Assembly (NCBI GenBank): GCA_016712595.1
Contig: JADJQT010000001.1
Location: 1,361,501 to 1,425,500 of the forward strand
Reading direction: 5' to 3'
Length of the DNA stretch: 64,000 nt
Source of the DNA: Rhodospirillales bacterium
Lineage (GTDB): Bacteria > Pseudomonadota > Alphaproteobacteria > Rhodospirillales > Defluviicoccaceae
The position numbers and the translations under genes were made by a program. Below the pieces are notes generated by a model. The model searched no databases. It worked only from the letters and a program-made list of their open reading frames with translations, and was not told where the DNA came from. Below are positions 10,201 to 17,794 of this stretch, one piece after another (position 1 is the first letter of the stretch; every line of letters starts with the position of its first letter).

Positions 10201-12751
10201 AGCGCGGGTGGTATTCGTGGGCCAGCGCGGGCGCCTTTCTGATCAGCTCGATCGAGTACCGGAGGGAAAGGCCTCTGCCCCGATCCCGCGCAAGCGTGTT
10301 GTGGCCGGTGCGCGGGGACGACCGGCACCGCTCGTGCCGGGCCTCGAGTTCTTCAACGGCCTCGGCGGGTTCAACGACGACGGAAGGGAATATGTCACCG
10401 TTCTCGGCCCCGGGCAGTCCACACCGGCGCCCTGGATCAACGTCGTCGCCAATCCCGTCTTCGGCTTTCAGGCGTCGACCGAGGGCGCCGGTTTCACCTG
10501 GTCGGTCAACAGCCGCGAGCACCAGCTGACGCCCTGGTCGAACGATCCCGTCACCGACCCGCCCGGCGAGGCATTCTATCTTCGCGACGAGGACACCGGC
10601 CACCTGTGGAGCCCGACCGCGGCGCCGATCCGCGACGAAGCGGCGACTTACGTCGCCCGCCATGGTCGCGGATACTGCCGGTTCGAGCTCTCAGCGAACG
10701 GGATCGTGGCGGACCTCCTGCAGTACGTGCCGCTCGACGACCCAGTCAAGATCTCCCGCCTGACGCTTCGCAACACCTCCGACCGCGTCCGCCGGCTTTC
10801 GATCACCGCCTACGTGGAATGGGTGCTGGGTCCGTCGCGGGCCGCATCGGCGCCGTTCGTCACCACCGAAACCGATTCCGCCAGCGGTGCGCTGTTCGTC
10901 CGCAATCCCTGGAATACTGCTTTCGGCGCACGTGTCGCCTTCGCCGATCTCGCCGGGCGGCAGACGGACTGGACCGGCGATCGCCGGGAGTTCATCGGCC
11001 GCAACGGAACGCTGGCGAGCCCGGCGGCGCTGGCCGTGGCCGGGCCGCTGTCGAACACGGTTGGCGCTGGCCTCGACCCCTGCGGTGCGCTCAGGACCAC
11101 GGTCGAGCTGGAGGCTGGCGGCACGATCGAGATCGTCTTCTTGCTCGGCGATGCCGCCGGCGCCGAGGAAGCGCGGAGCCTGCTCGCCCGCTACCGCACT
11201 GCCGATCTCGACGACGTGCGATCCGATGTCGGCGCTTTCTGGGACCGCGTGCTGGGCGCGGTGCAGGTGAAAACGCCCGACCGGCCGATGGACATCATGC
11301 TGAACGGCTGGCTGCTCTACCAGGCGCTGGCGTGCCGGATGTGGGCGCGCTCGGCATTCTACCAGGCGAGCGGCGCCTATGGTTTTCGCGACCAGCTGCA
11401 GGACGGGATGGCGCTCGCCACCGCGCGGCCCGAGCTGACGCGCGATCACCTGCTGCGTGCCGCGGCGCGTCAGTTCTCCGAGGGCGATGTCCAGCACTGG
11501 TGGCTGCCGCACTCCGGCCAGGGCGTCCGCACTCGGATTTCCGACGACTGCGTCTGGCTCGCCTACGCCGTTGCCGACTACGTCGCCACCGTCGGCGACA
11601 GCGCTGTCCTCGACGACGCAGTTCCGTTTCTCGAGGGCCAACGGCTGGCTGCGGACGAGCATGAGAACTTCTTCGCCCCCGCCGTTGCCGACGAAACCGC
11701 CACCCTCTTCGAGCATTGCGCGCGGGCCCTCGACCACAGCCTCTCGCTCGGCAGCCACGGTCTGCCGCTGATCGGCACCGGCGACTGGAACGACGGTATG
11801 AACCGGGTTGGCGAAGCGGGCCGGGGAGAGAGCGTCTGGCTCGGGTGGCTGCTGCACGCGACGCTGACCGCGTTCGCGCCGCTCGCCCTCGCACGAGGCG
11901 AGGCTGTCCGCGCCGCGGCGTGGCGGGCTCACGCCGCGGGGCTCGCAGCATCGCTGGATCGCGAAGCCTGGGACGGCGACTGGTACCGGCGCGGCTGGTT
12001 CGACGACGGCACGCCGCTCGGCTCGGCGGCGGGCACGGAGTGCCGGATCGATGCTATCGCGCAGTCGTGGGCGGTGATCTCCGGCGTCGCGCTGCCCGAG
12101 CGGGCCGCCAGCGCCATGGCGTCGGTGGAGCGGGAACTGATCCGCGCCGACGACCGGTTGGCGTTGCTGTTCGCCCCGCCGTTCGACGCGACGCCGCTCG
12201 ATCCCGGCTACGTCAAGGGCTACCCGCCCGGGATCCGCGAAAACGGCGGTCAGTACACCCATGCCGCCGCGTGGTCGGTGATCGCCTTCGCCGCCCTGGG
12301 GGAGGGTGACCGGGCCGCCCGGTTGTTCTCGATCCTCAATCCGGTCAACCATGCCCGCACCCGGGCGGGCGTGCTCCGCTACAAGGTGGAGCCCTATGTC
12401 GTCGCCGCCGACGTGTATGCGAAACCGCCGCATATCGGACGCGGCGGCTGGACCTGGTACACCGGCTCCGCGGGCTGGATGCAGCGCGCAGGGGTGGAGA
12501 GCATTCTGGGGCTGCGCCTGCAAGGCGATTTCCTGCACCTCGATCCCTGCATCCCGCGCGCCTGGCCGGGCTTCGACATACTGCTCCGGCACCGATCAGC
12601 GCGGTACGAGATCAACGTTGCTAACCCCGGCGGTGTCGAGCGCGGTGTCGCGGTCGCCACCCTCGACGAGAACCTCCTCACCGAGCGACCATTACGCCTC
12701 CGGCTCGCCGACGACGGCGGTACGCATCGGCTGCACGTCCGACTCGGTTAA
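4223..12751 (+). CDS. ndvB: Cyclic beta-1,2-glucan synthase (NdvB/ChvB type)
   Basis: A ~2,842-residue inner-membrane enzyme that makes cyclic beta-1,2-glucan from UDP-glucose for the periplasm. The GT84 glycosyltransferase part has VVTLDADTRLP at ~617-627 (the DxD is residues 621-623) and an RWARGDWQ motif at ~770-777, with hydrophobic clusters around residues 400-470 and 820-990. A glucoamylase-like region and two repeated carbohydrate-binding/phosphorylase-type beta domains follow. The C-terminal GH94 module has the catalytic GTGDWNDGM at ~2519-2527; in this family it controls chain length by phosphorolysis. The open frame extends upstream to 4085, but ATG 4223 (MFGRRGPPTP) avoids overlap with csbD. 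The length matches the family. In rhizobia and Brucella these glucans act in osmotic adaptation and host interaction. Confidence 0.93.
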   Translation: MFGRRGPPTPWDDQKPIRHELFSVERLEEHARSLAAAQPVTPKPVRGHPLAGRLAENAAVLLESHRIIAEATDKGRAITPAAEWLLDNYHLVEKQIHDIRFDLPPGYYRQLPKLADGPFAGYPRVLGVTWAFVAHTDSRFDPAMLCRYVAAYQQVQPLTIGELWALAITLRIVLLENLRRFAQAIVRNRASRQEADRLADRLLGIGRTAEPAPVVFAEHERAPLADIFAVQLVYRLRDQDPRVTPALAWLDQRLLAQGTSADAVVREVHQQQGAASVTVRNIITSMRMIADVDWTELVERVSLVDDALAAARGFLDMDFPTRNLYRSAVEELARGSSRTEIDIAQRAVAVADSAVVGSLDLRRSDPGYYLIAGGRRDFEALIGFRPPLRAWPGRLNRVFGIGGYAVAIALVTAVLVTLPLLALAAAGLGAAWLSLLGVLGAIPAVDVAVALVNRAAVSGFGAALLPAMELRDGIPANLRTLVAVPTLLTTLATIEEQVERLEVHHLASPEGDLQFALLSDWVDATTEHADGDAPLLAAARDGIAALNRRHGPAPGGERFLLLHRRRVWNQGERRWLGWERKRGKLHELNRLLRGATDTTFVGLDGEPPAVPADVRYVVTLDADTRLPRDAVRRLVGKIAHPLNQPRFDPRAGRVVEGHAVIQPRVTPSLPVGREGSLFQRTFSSMSGIDPYASAVSDVYQDLFDEGSYTGKGIYDVDAFEAALAGRVPDSTMLSHDLFEGVFARAGLASDVEVVEEFPARYDVDALRRHRWARGDWQLLPWIFGRGPATAADRRPGILPAIGHWKMLDNLRRSLSAPMAILALLGGWAMPLPGAVVWTAFVLATIVLPTLIPVIGAILPRRGGVTPDSHVRALGGDIRLALTQSGLQVAFLAHQAWLMGDAIGRTLIRLCVTRRHLLEWVTAAQATVGPRLDLFASYRRMAGALVIRGLAVIVALLAGHGTWPIAGAFAALWIASPAIARGASLSPLVAGRLEVSDADARTLRLIARRTWRFFETFVTSADHMLPPDNFQQTPHPVLAHRTSPTNLGLYLLSAVAARDFGWTGSTEATERLQATLTTMSRLERFRGHFYNWYDTQDLRPLDPRYISSVDSGNLAGHLITLANVLREWRRHPLSDARRLAGIADALDLAREEAGLLDDGRRTQTVTWQQLDDALATLAAATGQALADGEALADRLATLAAGARTLGDIARTLATERDDEIGGDMLFWVAATQRAIDSHRRDVDLSVDEASAAAARLAVLEEAARATALAMEFGFLFDRERKLLAIGYRVAESTLDPSCYDLLASEARLASFIAIAKGDVPARHWFRLGRTVTPVAYGAALISWSGSMFEYLMPALVMRAPAGSLIERTSRLIVRRQIDHGTTLGLPWGISESAYNARDLEFTYQYSNFGVPGLGLKRGLGDNAVVAPYATALATMVDPRAAARNFDRLAAVGARGRYGYCEALDYTPLRVPEGQGLAIVQAFMAHHQGMTIVAIADALLDGVMRTRFHAEPIVQATELLLQERTPRDVAVARPLRAEVRTAAKVLEAQSLGSRRLTTPHGATPATHLLSNGEYAVMLTAAGSGYSRWRDRSVTRWREDVTCDDWGSYVFLRDVGDGTVWSAGFQPTGAEPDAFDANFKEDRAEFRRRDGALSTTMEVLVSAEDAAEVRRISVSNAGNRTRLIDITSYVELVLAPQAADIAHPAFSKLFVETEYLPDVGVILATRRRRAPGEPETWAAHLAIVDGDCVGTPEVETDRARFLGRGCGARTPIAIFDGRPLSNTVGTVLDPVFALRRRIRVAPGAVVRIAFWTMVASSRAAVLDLADRHRDIPAFERAATLAWTQAQVQLHHLGIDAGEAALFQRLAGHLLYAAPTMRPSSDAIRRGGGGQPGLWANGISGDLPIVLLRISESENLDVARQLLQGHEYWRMKRLDVDLVILNERESSYVQDLQAALETMVRTSQSRPQVRVDGVSGRVFTLRADLISAETRALLSSVARVVFVGQRGRLSDQLDRVPEGKASAPIPRKRVVAGARGRPAPLVPGLEFFNGLGGFNDDGREYVTVLGPGQSTPAPWINVVANPVFGFQASTEGAGFTWSVNSREHQLTPWSNDPVTDPPGEAFYLRDEDTGHLWSPTAAPIRDEAATYVARHGRGYCRFELSANGIVADLLQYVPLDDPVKISRLTLRNTSDRVRRLSITAYVEWVLGPSRAASAPFVTTETDSASGALFVRNPWNTAFGARVAFADLAGRQTDWTGDRREFIGRNGTLASPAALAVAGPLSNTVGAGLDPCGALRTTVELEAGGTIEIVFLLGDAAGAEEARSLLARYRTADLDDVRSDVGAFWDRVLGAVQVKTPDRPMDIMLNGWLLYQALACRMWARSAFYQASGAYGFRDQLQDGMALATARPELTRDHLLRAAARQFSEGDVQHWWLPHSGQGVRTRISDDCVWLAYAVADYVATVGDSAVLDDAVPFLEGQRLAADEHENFFAPAVADETATLFEHCARALDHSLSLGSHGLPLIGTGDWNDGMNRVGEAGRGESVWLGWLLHATLTAFAPLALARGEAVRAAAWRAHAAGLAASLDREAWDGDWYRRGWFDDGTPLGSAAGTECRIDAIAQSWAVISGVALPERAASAMASVERELIRADDRLALLFAPPFDATPLDPGYVKGYPPGIRENGGQYTHAAAWSVIAFAALGEGDRAARLFSILNPVNHARTRAGVLRYKVEPYVVAADVYAKPPHIGRGGWTWYTGSAGWMQRAGVESILGLRLQGDFLHLDPCIPRAWPGFDILLRHRSARYEINVANPGGVERGVAVATLDENLLTERPLRLRLADDGGTHRLHVRLG

Positions 12752-12789
12752 AGGGCGCCGGCCACCGCCATTGGTCGTCGGGACGTCAC

Positions 12790-12903
12790 CAGCGAGAGCG
12801 CCTGTCCGGGTTGTGGCACGCGATCGAAGCGGATCCACAGTCGGTATCAGCGGTGGCTGGCGGATCTGCCGATGGCGGGCAAACCCGTGCGGCTGGTGGT
12901 AGA
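12790..12903 (+). pseudogene. Fragment of an ISL3-family transposase N-terminus
   Basis: One frame reads ACPGCGTRSKRIHSRYQRWL followed by ADLPMAGKPVRLVVD. This is the zinc-ribbon plus HSRYxRxLxDLP signature of ISL3-family transposases. Nothing after ~12903 continues the family. From ~12910 to 13006 another frame (ERQRLAAAQDARRIAENNER) resembles the charged tail of a relaxase or mobilisation protein; that second assignment is weak. Both scraps stop at the left end of the IS6 element. Confidence 0.6.
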
Positions 12904-13006
12904 TGGCCTTCCAGCGCGCCGACCCCCCTCGCCCAGCGCCACAGGGACGAACGTCAACGGCTCGCGGCGGCGCAGGACGCAAGGCGCATCGCCGAAAACA
13001 ACGAAC

Positions 13007-13820
13007 GGCTCTGTTGCATTAACCGCGGTCGGACAGAATTTGGCTTGCTCCGCAGCGGGGATTAGGCGGCAAGATCGAAGAGTTTGTTGACGAATCGGAC
13101 TTCGCCTGTAGCCCCCGGTTCGATCAGGATGCAATGGCGGCGGCGGATCATGCACATGATCTCGAAACCCTTGATCGTGGCGTACGCAGTTTTCATCGAC
13201 TGGAAGCCCCTTGTGGGACGGATTACCCGTTTGAGCGCACCATGATCGGCCTCGATAATGTTGTTGAGATACTTCGACGTCCGATGCTTGACCGTGTCTT
13301 CCAGCGCGCCCTTCCGTTTCAACCGGCGCAGTGCCTTCGGGTAGGAGCCGAGCTTGTCGGTCGTGATCGACACCGGCATCCAGTTGCGCATGACCTTCAA
13401 TGCCTTGGCCAGAAAGCGACGCGCCGCCTTGGTGTTCCGCCGGTCCGACAGCATGAAATCGATCAAGCGCCCCTGCTTGTCGACGGCACGGAACAGGTAT
13501 TTCCACTTGCCACCCACCCTGACGTGGGTCTCGTCAACGCGCCAGGACGGCGACCGGTAGCCCTGGTACCAGCGGACCCGTTTCTCGATCTCTGGCGCAT
13601 AGCGCTGAACCCACCGATAAAGCGTCGAAAAGTCGACATCCACCCCGCGCTCGGCCATCATCTCCTCAAGGTCCCGGTAGCTGATCCCATACTTGCAGTA
13701 CCAGCGAACGCACAGCAGGAGGATCTCGGCCGGAAATCGGCGACGCTTGAACACAGACATCGCGGAGACACTCCAAAAGCCCGTCTGCTAGCCGCCCAAC
13801 CCGGTCAATGCAACAGAGCC
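13007..13820 (-). mobile_element. Complete IS6-family insertion sequence
   Basis: An 814-bp element bounded by perfect 14-bp terminal inverted repeats, GGCTCTGTTGCATT at 13007-13020 and its complement at 13807-13820. The size and single transposase gene are typical of IS6/IS26-like elements. The 8-bp flanks (caacgaac on the left, cgctgaag on the right) differ, so there is no target duplication. This fits a replicative insertion followed by an adjacent deletion, which is known for this family. Confidence 0.92.
13062..13760 (-). CDS. IS6-family transposase
   Basis: A 232-residue DDE transposase beginning MSVFKRRRFPAEILLLCVRW. The catalytic triad is visible in VDETHVRVGGKW (first Asp), SITTDKLGSYP (second Asp) and NIIEADHGALKR (Glu). 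An N-terminal helix-turn-helix region (YGISYRDLEEMMAERGVDV) is present. Length is normal for the family and no frameshift is seen, so the element may still be active. It is the only gene in the 13007-13820 element. Confidence 0.95.
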   Translation of the reverse strand: MSVFKRRRFPAEILLLCVRWYCKYGISYRDLEEMMAERGVDVDFSTLYRWVQRYAPEIEKRVRWYQGYRSPSWRVDETHVRVGGKWKYLFRAVDKQGRLIDFMLSDRRNTKAARRFLAKALKVMRNWMPVSITTDKLGSYPKALRRLKRKGALEDTVKHRTSKYLNNIIEADHGALKRVIRPTRGFQSMKTAYATIKGFEIMCMIRRRHCILIEPGATGEVRFVNKLFDLAA

Positions 13821-14143
13821 CGCTGAAGGCGACCGAGCAGCCGGTCGACACAGGTTCGGCTGCCGGCAAAGCGTTCATCGACATGCTGGGCGTGTTCGCC
13901 GAGTTCGAGAGCAATCTGCGCCGCGAGCGGCAGATGGAGGGGATCAAGGCGGCGAAGGAGCGCGGCGTCTACAAGGGACGCAAGCCGTCGATCGACGCCG
14001 CCGAGGTTCGGCGTCTTCATGCCGAGGAGAAGCTCGGGCCGGCGGCGATCGCCCGGCGCCTCGGCATCGGCCGTGCCTCAGTCTACCGCGTGCTGGGTCG
14101 GCAGCCGGAACCTGCCGCTGCCGTCGCCACGGTTTCGGAGTAA
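13821..14143 (+). pseudogene. Serine resolvase, 5'-truncated by IS6
   Basis: The reading frame gives the C-terminal half of a Tn3-type resolvase: DTGSAAGKAFIDMLGVFAEF, then ESNLRRERQMEGIKAAKERG, a KGRKPSI linker and a DNA-binding helix-turn-helix (GPAAIARRLGIGRASVYRVL). The N-terminal catalytic half, including the active serine, is missing. The frame runs into the IS6 right inverted repeat, which supplies an ATG at 13808, so a short hybrid peptide could still be made. Resolvases of this length normally have ~185-200 residues; about 105 remain. Confidence 0.88.
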
Positions 14144-14149
14144 GCGACA

Positions 14150-14647
14150 ATGCCGATCCGGCGCGAGCTGCGCAGCCTATATCCTCCGCACTGGGCCGAT
14201 CTCAGCCGGCGCGTGCGCTTCGAGCGGGCCGGCGGCGTCTGCCAGGGCTGCGGCCGGCCGCACGGGCTCGCCCTGCGGTGCCTGCCGGACGGACGATGGT
14301 TCGATCCGGCACGGCGGACTTGGCGGGACGGGCATGGACGCCTAGCCCGATGGCCCGACCTCGAACAGGCGGCGCGGATGCGGATGACGCGCGTCGTGCT
14401 CGCCGCGGCGCACCTGGATCATGATCCGACCAACAACCGCCTGCGCAATCTGCGCAGCCTCTGCCAACGCTGCCACATGCTGCACGATCGTCCGCATCAT
14501 CTGGCGCAGCGGCGGATCACCTATTTGCTGCGCCGCGCCCGGGGCGACCTGTTCCTCGGGCCGTACCGGATCGGCGTTCCCCTGGCCCCGCCCGTGATCG
14601 CCGGGAAAATCGCCGGTGACTCGCACAGCAGAGTTTCTACAGTGTAG
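14150..14647 (+). CDS. HNH endonuclease domain protein
   Basis: A 165-residue protein with a zinc-binding CQGCGRPHG pair near residue 31 and a second half-site NLRSLCQRCHMLHDRPHH. Between them lies the beta-beta-alpha-metal core AAAHLDHDPTNNRLRNL, whose first histidines and Asn form the HNH active site. It starts 6 bases after the resolvase stop. HNH proteins of this type occur in phages, plasmids and integrated elements as nicking or packaging nucleases. Its location inside an IS-rich island fits cargo of a former mobile element. Confidence 0.85.
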   Translation: MPIRRELRSLYPPHWADLSRRVRFERAGGVCQGCGRPHGLALRCLPDGRWFDPARRTWRDGHGRLARWPDLEQAARMRMTRVVLAAAHLDHDPTNNRLRNLRSLCQRCHMLHDRPHHLAQRRITYLLRRARGDLFLGPYRIGVPLAPPVIAGKIAGDSHSRVSTV

Positions 14648-14722
14648 CCCCTGGTGTCTTGCGACGTTCCCGCTGGTCGGAAGGACGACGCCCGGCATAA
14701 AGAGAGAGGATCGATCGAGACC

Positions 14723-15193
14723 ATGAATGCGTCGAGTGGAGCTGAGAGCGGCGAGACGACACTTCTGTAGCTGACGTCCGAGATCATCACCGCCTACGTG
14801 GGAAACAACCCGATACCGGCGACGCAACTGCCCGAGCTCATTCTCAGCGTCGTCGCGGCGCTGGCGGACCTGGACGGCGCGGTGGCGCCGCAGAACGCCG
14901 AACCATTGAAGCAGGCCGTGTCGATCCGCAAGTCGGTCACGCCCGACTACATCGTCTGCCTGGAAGACAGCAGGAAGCTGAAGATGCTGAAGCGCCATCT
15001 GCGGACGACCTACGACCTGTCGCCGCAGCAGTACCGCGAGAAGTGGGGATTACCGGCCGACTACCCGATGGTGGCGCCCAACTACGCCGCCCGGCGCTCG
15101 GAGTTCGCCAAGCAAATCGGCTTGGGCAGAACGGCGGCCGAAGCCACTGAGCAACCGAAGCGACAGCGGTCCAAATCCCGAGCTGCCGGATGA
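14723..15193 (+). pseudogene. MucR/Ros-family regulator interrupted by an amber codon
   Basis: The frame starts at ATG 14723 (MNASSGAESGETTLL) and meets TAG at 14768-14770. It then continues in the same frame with LTSEIITAYVGNNPIPATQL, which is the conserved MucR N-terminus. The rest holds the Ros zinc-finger region CLEDSRKLKMLKRHL and the hallmark KWGLPADYPMVAPNY. The second zinc histidine, usually in a RHLxTHY context, reads RHLRTTY here. A 131-residue product could start at GTG 14798 but would lose the N-terminal helix. MucR proteins repress exopolysaccharide and other surface genes in alphaproteobacteria. Confidence 0.85.
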
Positions 15194-15265
15194 GCTGACC
15201 GAGAGGGGGCGTCTCCGGGTCAACGTCGACCGCCAGCCACTTCTCTGCGCTGCTCAAGAGTGTTC

Positions 15266-16144
15266 ATGAGGCGTCGCACGGGTACATCGCGCATAGCCGG
15301 GATCCTGTCTCCCAGGACACGGACCCGTCGACGCCGAAACCCTCTGCGCCGACGCGCTCACCGTTGGCTCGACCGCGCGCGCCGGGCCCGACGGCGGGTG
15401 CTCTCGGCTCCACCGTCGGTTCGGATCGTCGTCGTGATGGCACTGGTCGTTGCGGCCGTCTCGGCCATGAACCTCGTCTATCAGGTGGTCCGGAAGCCGA
15501 CGGAGCTGTTCTTTCCCGTGAGTAGCGCGTTCTCCAAGATGCCGGCCGAGACGTGGCGGCAATATGGAGCGCTGTTCCGCGAGTATTCGACGGACGCCGT
15601 CGCACCCGAATTGCTGGCGGCGCTCGCGCAGGTCGAGAGCGACGGTAATCCTGTTGCGCGCACCTACTGGAGTTGGCGGCTGACCTGGAACCCCTTCGCA
15701 ATTTACCAGCCCGCCTCGAGCGCCGTCGGCATGTACCAGTTGACCGATGCCGCGTTCGCCGACGCGCAGCACTACTGCATACGCCAGCACACCGTCGTCG
15801 AAGAGGGCTGCCGGTTCAGCGGCTTCTACTCCCGGATCTTTCCGAGCCATGCCATCGAACTCACGGCGGTGCTTCTCGACCGCAATGTCACGGCGATCCT
15901 CGCTGGCAAGCGCGACGGTCGGGCGAGCCCGCAACAGGTGCAGGATCTCGCCGCCGTCATCCATCTCTGTGGCTCGGGACCTGCCCGCGCTTTCGCCCAC
16001 CGCGGCTTTCGTCCGATGGCCGGCGAGCGGTGCGGCGACCAGGTCGTCGCGAAGTATCTTGCCGATGTCAATGCGATGAAGCGGCGATTCCTGCGCCTCG
16101 CCGCCATACAGGGATCACCTGCTCAAGAGGTGACCCGGAAGTAG
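15266..16144 (+). CDS. Membrane-anchored lytic transglycosylase-like (SLT) protein
   Basis: About 292 residues. An Arg-rich cytoplasmic tail (residues ~1-50) is followed by one membrane anchor (VVVMALVVAAVSAMNLVYQV) and a periplasmic lysozyme-like domain. The SLT motif has the catalytic glutamate in ALAQVESDGNP and the AVGMYQLTDAAFADA segment that replaces the usual GLMQL/MPxTA. Cysteines in YCIRQ, GCRFS and HLCGS may form disulfides. Similar proteins cleave peptidoglycan, sometimes beside conjugation or secretion systems. The next gene region is IS debris, so no operon partner is left. GTG 15260 is an alternative start. Confidence 0.8.
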   Translation: MRRRTGTSRIAGILSPRTRTRRRRNPLRRRAHRWLDRARRARRRVLSAPPSVRIVVVMALVVAAVSAMNLVYQVVRKPTELFFPVSSAFSKMPAETWRQYGALFREYSTDAVAPELLAALAQVESDGNPVARTYWSWRLTWNPFAIYQPASSAVGMYQLTDAAFADAQHYCIRQHTVVEEGCRFSGFYSRIFPSHAIELTAVLLDRNVTAILAGKRDGRASPQQVQDLAAVIHLCGSGPARAFAHRGFRPMAGERCGDQVVAKYLADVNAMKRRFLRLAAIQGSPAQEVTRK

Positions 16145-16341
16145 CGCGGAAGGGTCCAACTGCCGGTCGCGGCAGCAGAGCCGGGAGTGTTCGCATCCGG
16201 CCCGCTTCATGAAAGAAGCGGACATCGCCTGCGGCCGAATGCGACCGCTCCGAGGAGCTATCGCGACTGCGCTCTCGCGTCCGCTTTCTGCCGCTCAGTT
16301 GCTACGGACATATCAGCCGCATCGACATATGCGCGTGCCTG

Positions 16342-16566
16342 ATTGCCTCGACAAGTTCAGCAAGAAGGTGGCTAAGCGGTTGCTGCGAAAGCTCCTGAAG
16401 AAACAGGGGTGGGCGCCAAGAGTGATGCTGACCGATAAGCTGAAGATCTACCCCGCCGCCAAGCGCGAGGCCATGCCGGGCGTCGAGCAAAGGCAGCAAA
16501 ATGGTCTCAACAATCGGGCCGAGAACCGGCACCAGCCGACGAGGCGAAGGGAGGGACACGTGAAAC
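16342..16566 (+). pseudogene. Remnant of a second IS6-family transposase
   Basis: The frame reads AKRLLRKLLKKQGWAPRVML, TDKLKIYPAAKREAMPGVE and GLNNRAENRHQPTRRRE. This is the C-terminal half of an IS6-family transposase, with the second Asp in TDKL and the Glu in RAENRHQ. The N-terminal third is absent and the frame loses homology after RRRE. It belongs to a different IS6 subgroup from the intact copy at 13007-13820, since these motif residues differ. Confidence 0.85.
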
Positions 16567-16756
16567 TCTTAGGTCGACCTGCTCCAGGCTCGCCTCGTCG
16601 GCGCTTAATTCGTGCCATCACCACCAAAATTGCGTCAGATGGGGTATTCGGCCTGCCGCCGCTTTCCCCAACCCTCGGAGAAGGCGCTGCGCTTCAGGTT
16701 GATGATAGACGTGGTGTGGATTGAAACAGCCACAGCATCAGATGGAGAAGCGCAGC

Positions 16757-17794
16757 ATGAAGCACTATGCCGGTCTGGACGTTTCGGTCAAAGAGACCTC
16801 GGTGTGCATTGTCGACGAAGCGGGCGCGATCTGCTGCGAAGGGAAGGTGCCGAGCCATCCGGAGGATCTGGCGCGGTTACTCAGGGATACAGCCTGGCGG
16901 CTTGTCCGGGTCGGTCTCGAGGCCGGGCCCTTGTCGCAATGGCTGTTCAGTGGGATGGCGGAAGCCGGATTGCCGGTGGTCTGCATTGAAACCCGGCACA
17001 CGAAGGCGTTCCTCAAAGCCCAGGTCAACAAGAGCGACCGCAATGACGCCCGCGGCATCGCCCAAATGATGCGTGTGCAGCTATTCCGGCCCGTGCATGT
17101 GAAGACCCTGACCAGCCAGAAGCATCGCGCCCTGCTGACGGCCCGTAAGCTGCTGCAGGAGAAATTCATCGCCATCGAGAACGACATCCGCGGCCTGCTG
17201 CGCAACTTCGGGCTCAAGGTCGGCGTCGTCGGCGTGCTCAAATTCGACCAACGGATCCGGGAGCTTGTCGAGGGCTTGCCCGACCTCGTCGAAATCATGG
17301 AACCGCTCCTGGCATCCAGGAAACAGCTTCGCGAGGCGTTCATGGCACTCCACCGCAGGCTGCTCGCGATCGTTCGAGATGACGCCGTCTGCCGGCGGTT
17401 GATGACGATACCCGGCGTCGGTCCGGTCGTATCGCTGGCGTTCCGAAGCACCATCGACAGTCCAGCACGGTTCACGAGCTCAAAGGCTGTCGGCCCAGCC
17501 TTGGGGTTGACGCCCGTGCTGCATCAATCGGGAGAGAGCCACCGGCTGGGTCGGATCTCGCTGTGCGGGGACGAGATGATGCGTCACCTGCTCTACGAAG
17601 CCGCTCAGGTCATGCTGACGCGAGCACAGACATGGTCGTGGCTGAAGGCCTGGGCGATGAGCATCGCCAAACGGCGCGGTCAGCAAAAGGCGATTGTCGC
17701 GCTCGCCCGCCGACTGGCGGTGATCATGCATCGCATGTGGATGGACGGCACGGAGTTCCGCTGGACCAGGGAGAGCATACCGGCTTCTGTCTGA
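16757..17794 (+). CDS. IS110-family transposase (DEDD recombinase)
   Basis: A 345-residue protein starting MKHYAGLDVSVKETSVCIVD. The N-terminal RuvC-like domain shows the first Asp in GLDVSVKE, Glu in VGLEAGP and the paired Asp in VNKSDRNDARGIA. The C-terminal Transposase_20 domain follows (IPGVGPVVSLAFRSTIDSPA, then LGLTPVLHQSGE, with the conserved Ser). The frame is intact and full length. ATG 16742 would add five residues. IS110 elements lack classical inverted repeats and are guided by a bridge RNA from their non-coding ends. The element seems to sit between an IS6 remnant and an istB fragment. Confidence 0.93.
   Translation: MKHYAGLDVSVKETSVCIVDEAGAICCEGKVPSHPEDLARLLRDTAWRLVRVGLEAGPLSQWLFSGMAEAGLPVVCIETRHTKAFLKAQVNKSDRNDARGIAQMMRVQLFRPVHVKTLTSQKHRALLTARKLLQEKFIAIENDIRGLLRNFGLKVGVVGVLKFDQRIRELVEGLPDLVEIMEPLLASRKQLREAFMALHRRLLAIVRDDAVCRRLMTIPGVGPVVSLAFRSTIDSPARFTSSKAVGPALGLTPVLHQSGESHRLGRISLCGDEMMRHLLYEAAQVMLTRAQTWSWLKAWAMSIAKRRGQQKAIVALARRLAVIMHRMWMDGTEFRWTRESIPASV

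Noticed and set aside
10691..12592. 633-codon open frame antisense to the glucan synthase
   Set aside because: It lies entirely inside the high-GC glucan synthase gene and is rich in Arg/Pro/Gln with no domain; it is a shadow of the sense codons.
13134..13826. 230-codon plus-strand frame across the IS6 element
   Set aside because: It is the complement of an intact DDE transposase.
14768..14770. TAG as a pyrrolysine codon
   Set aside because: The organism looks like an alphaproteobacterium, and MucR is a regulator with no link to methylamine enzymes.
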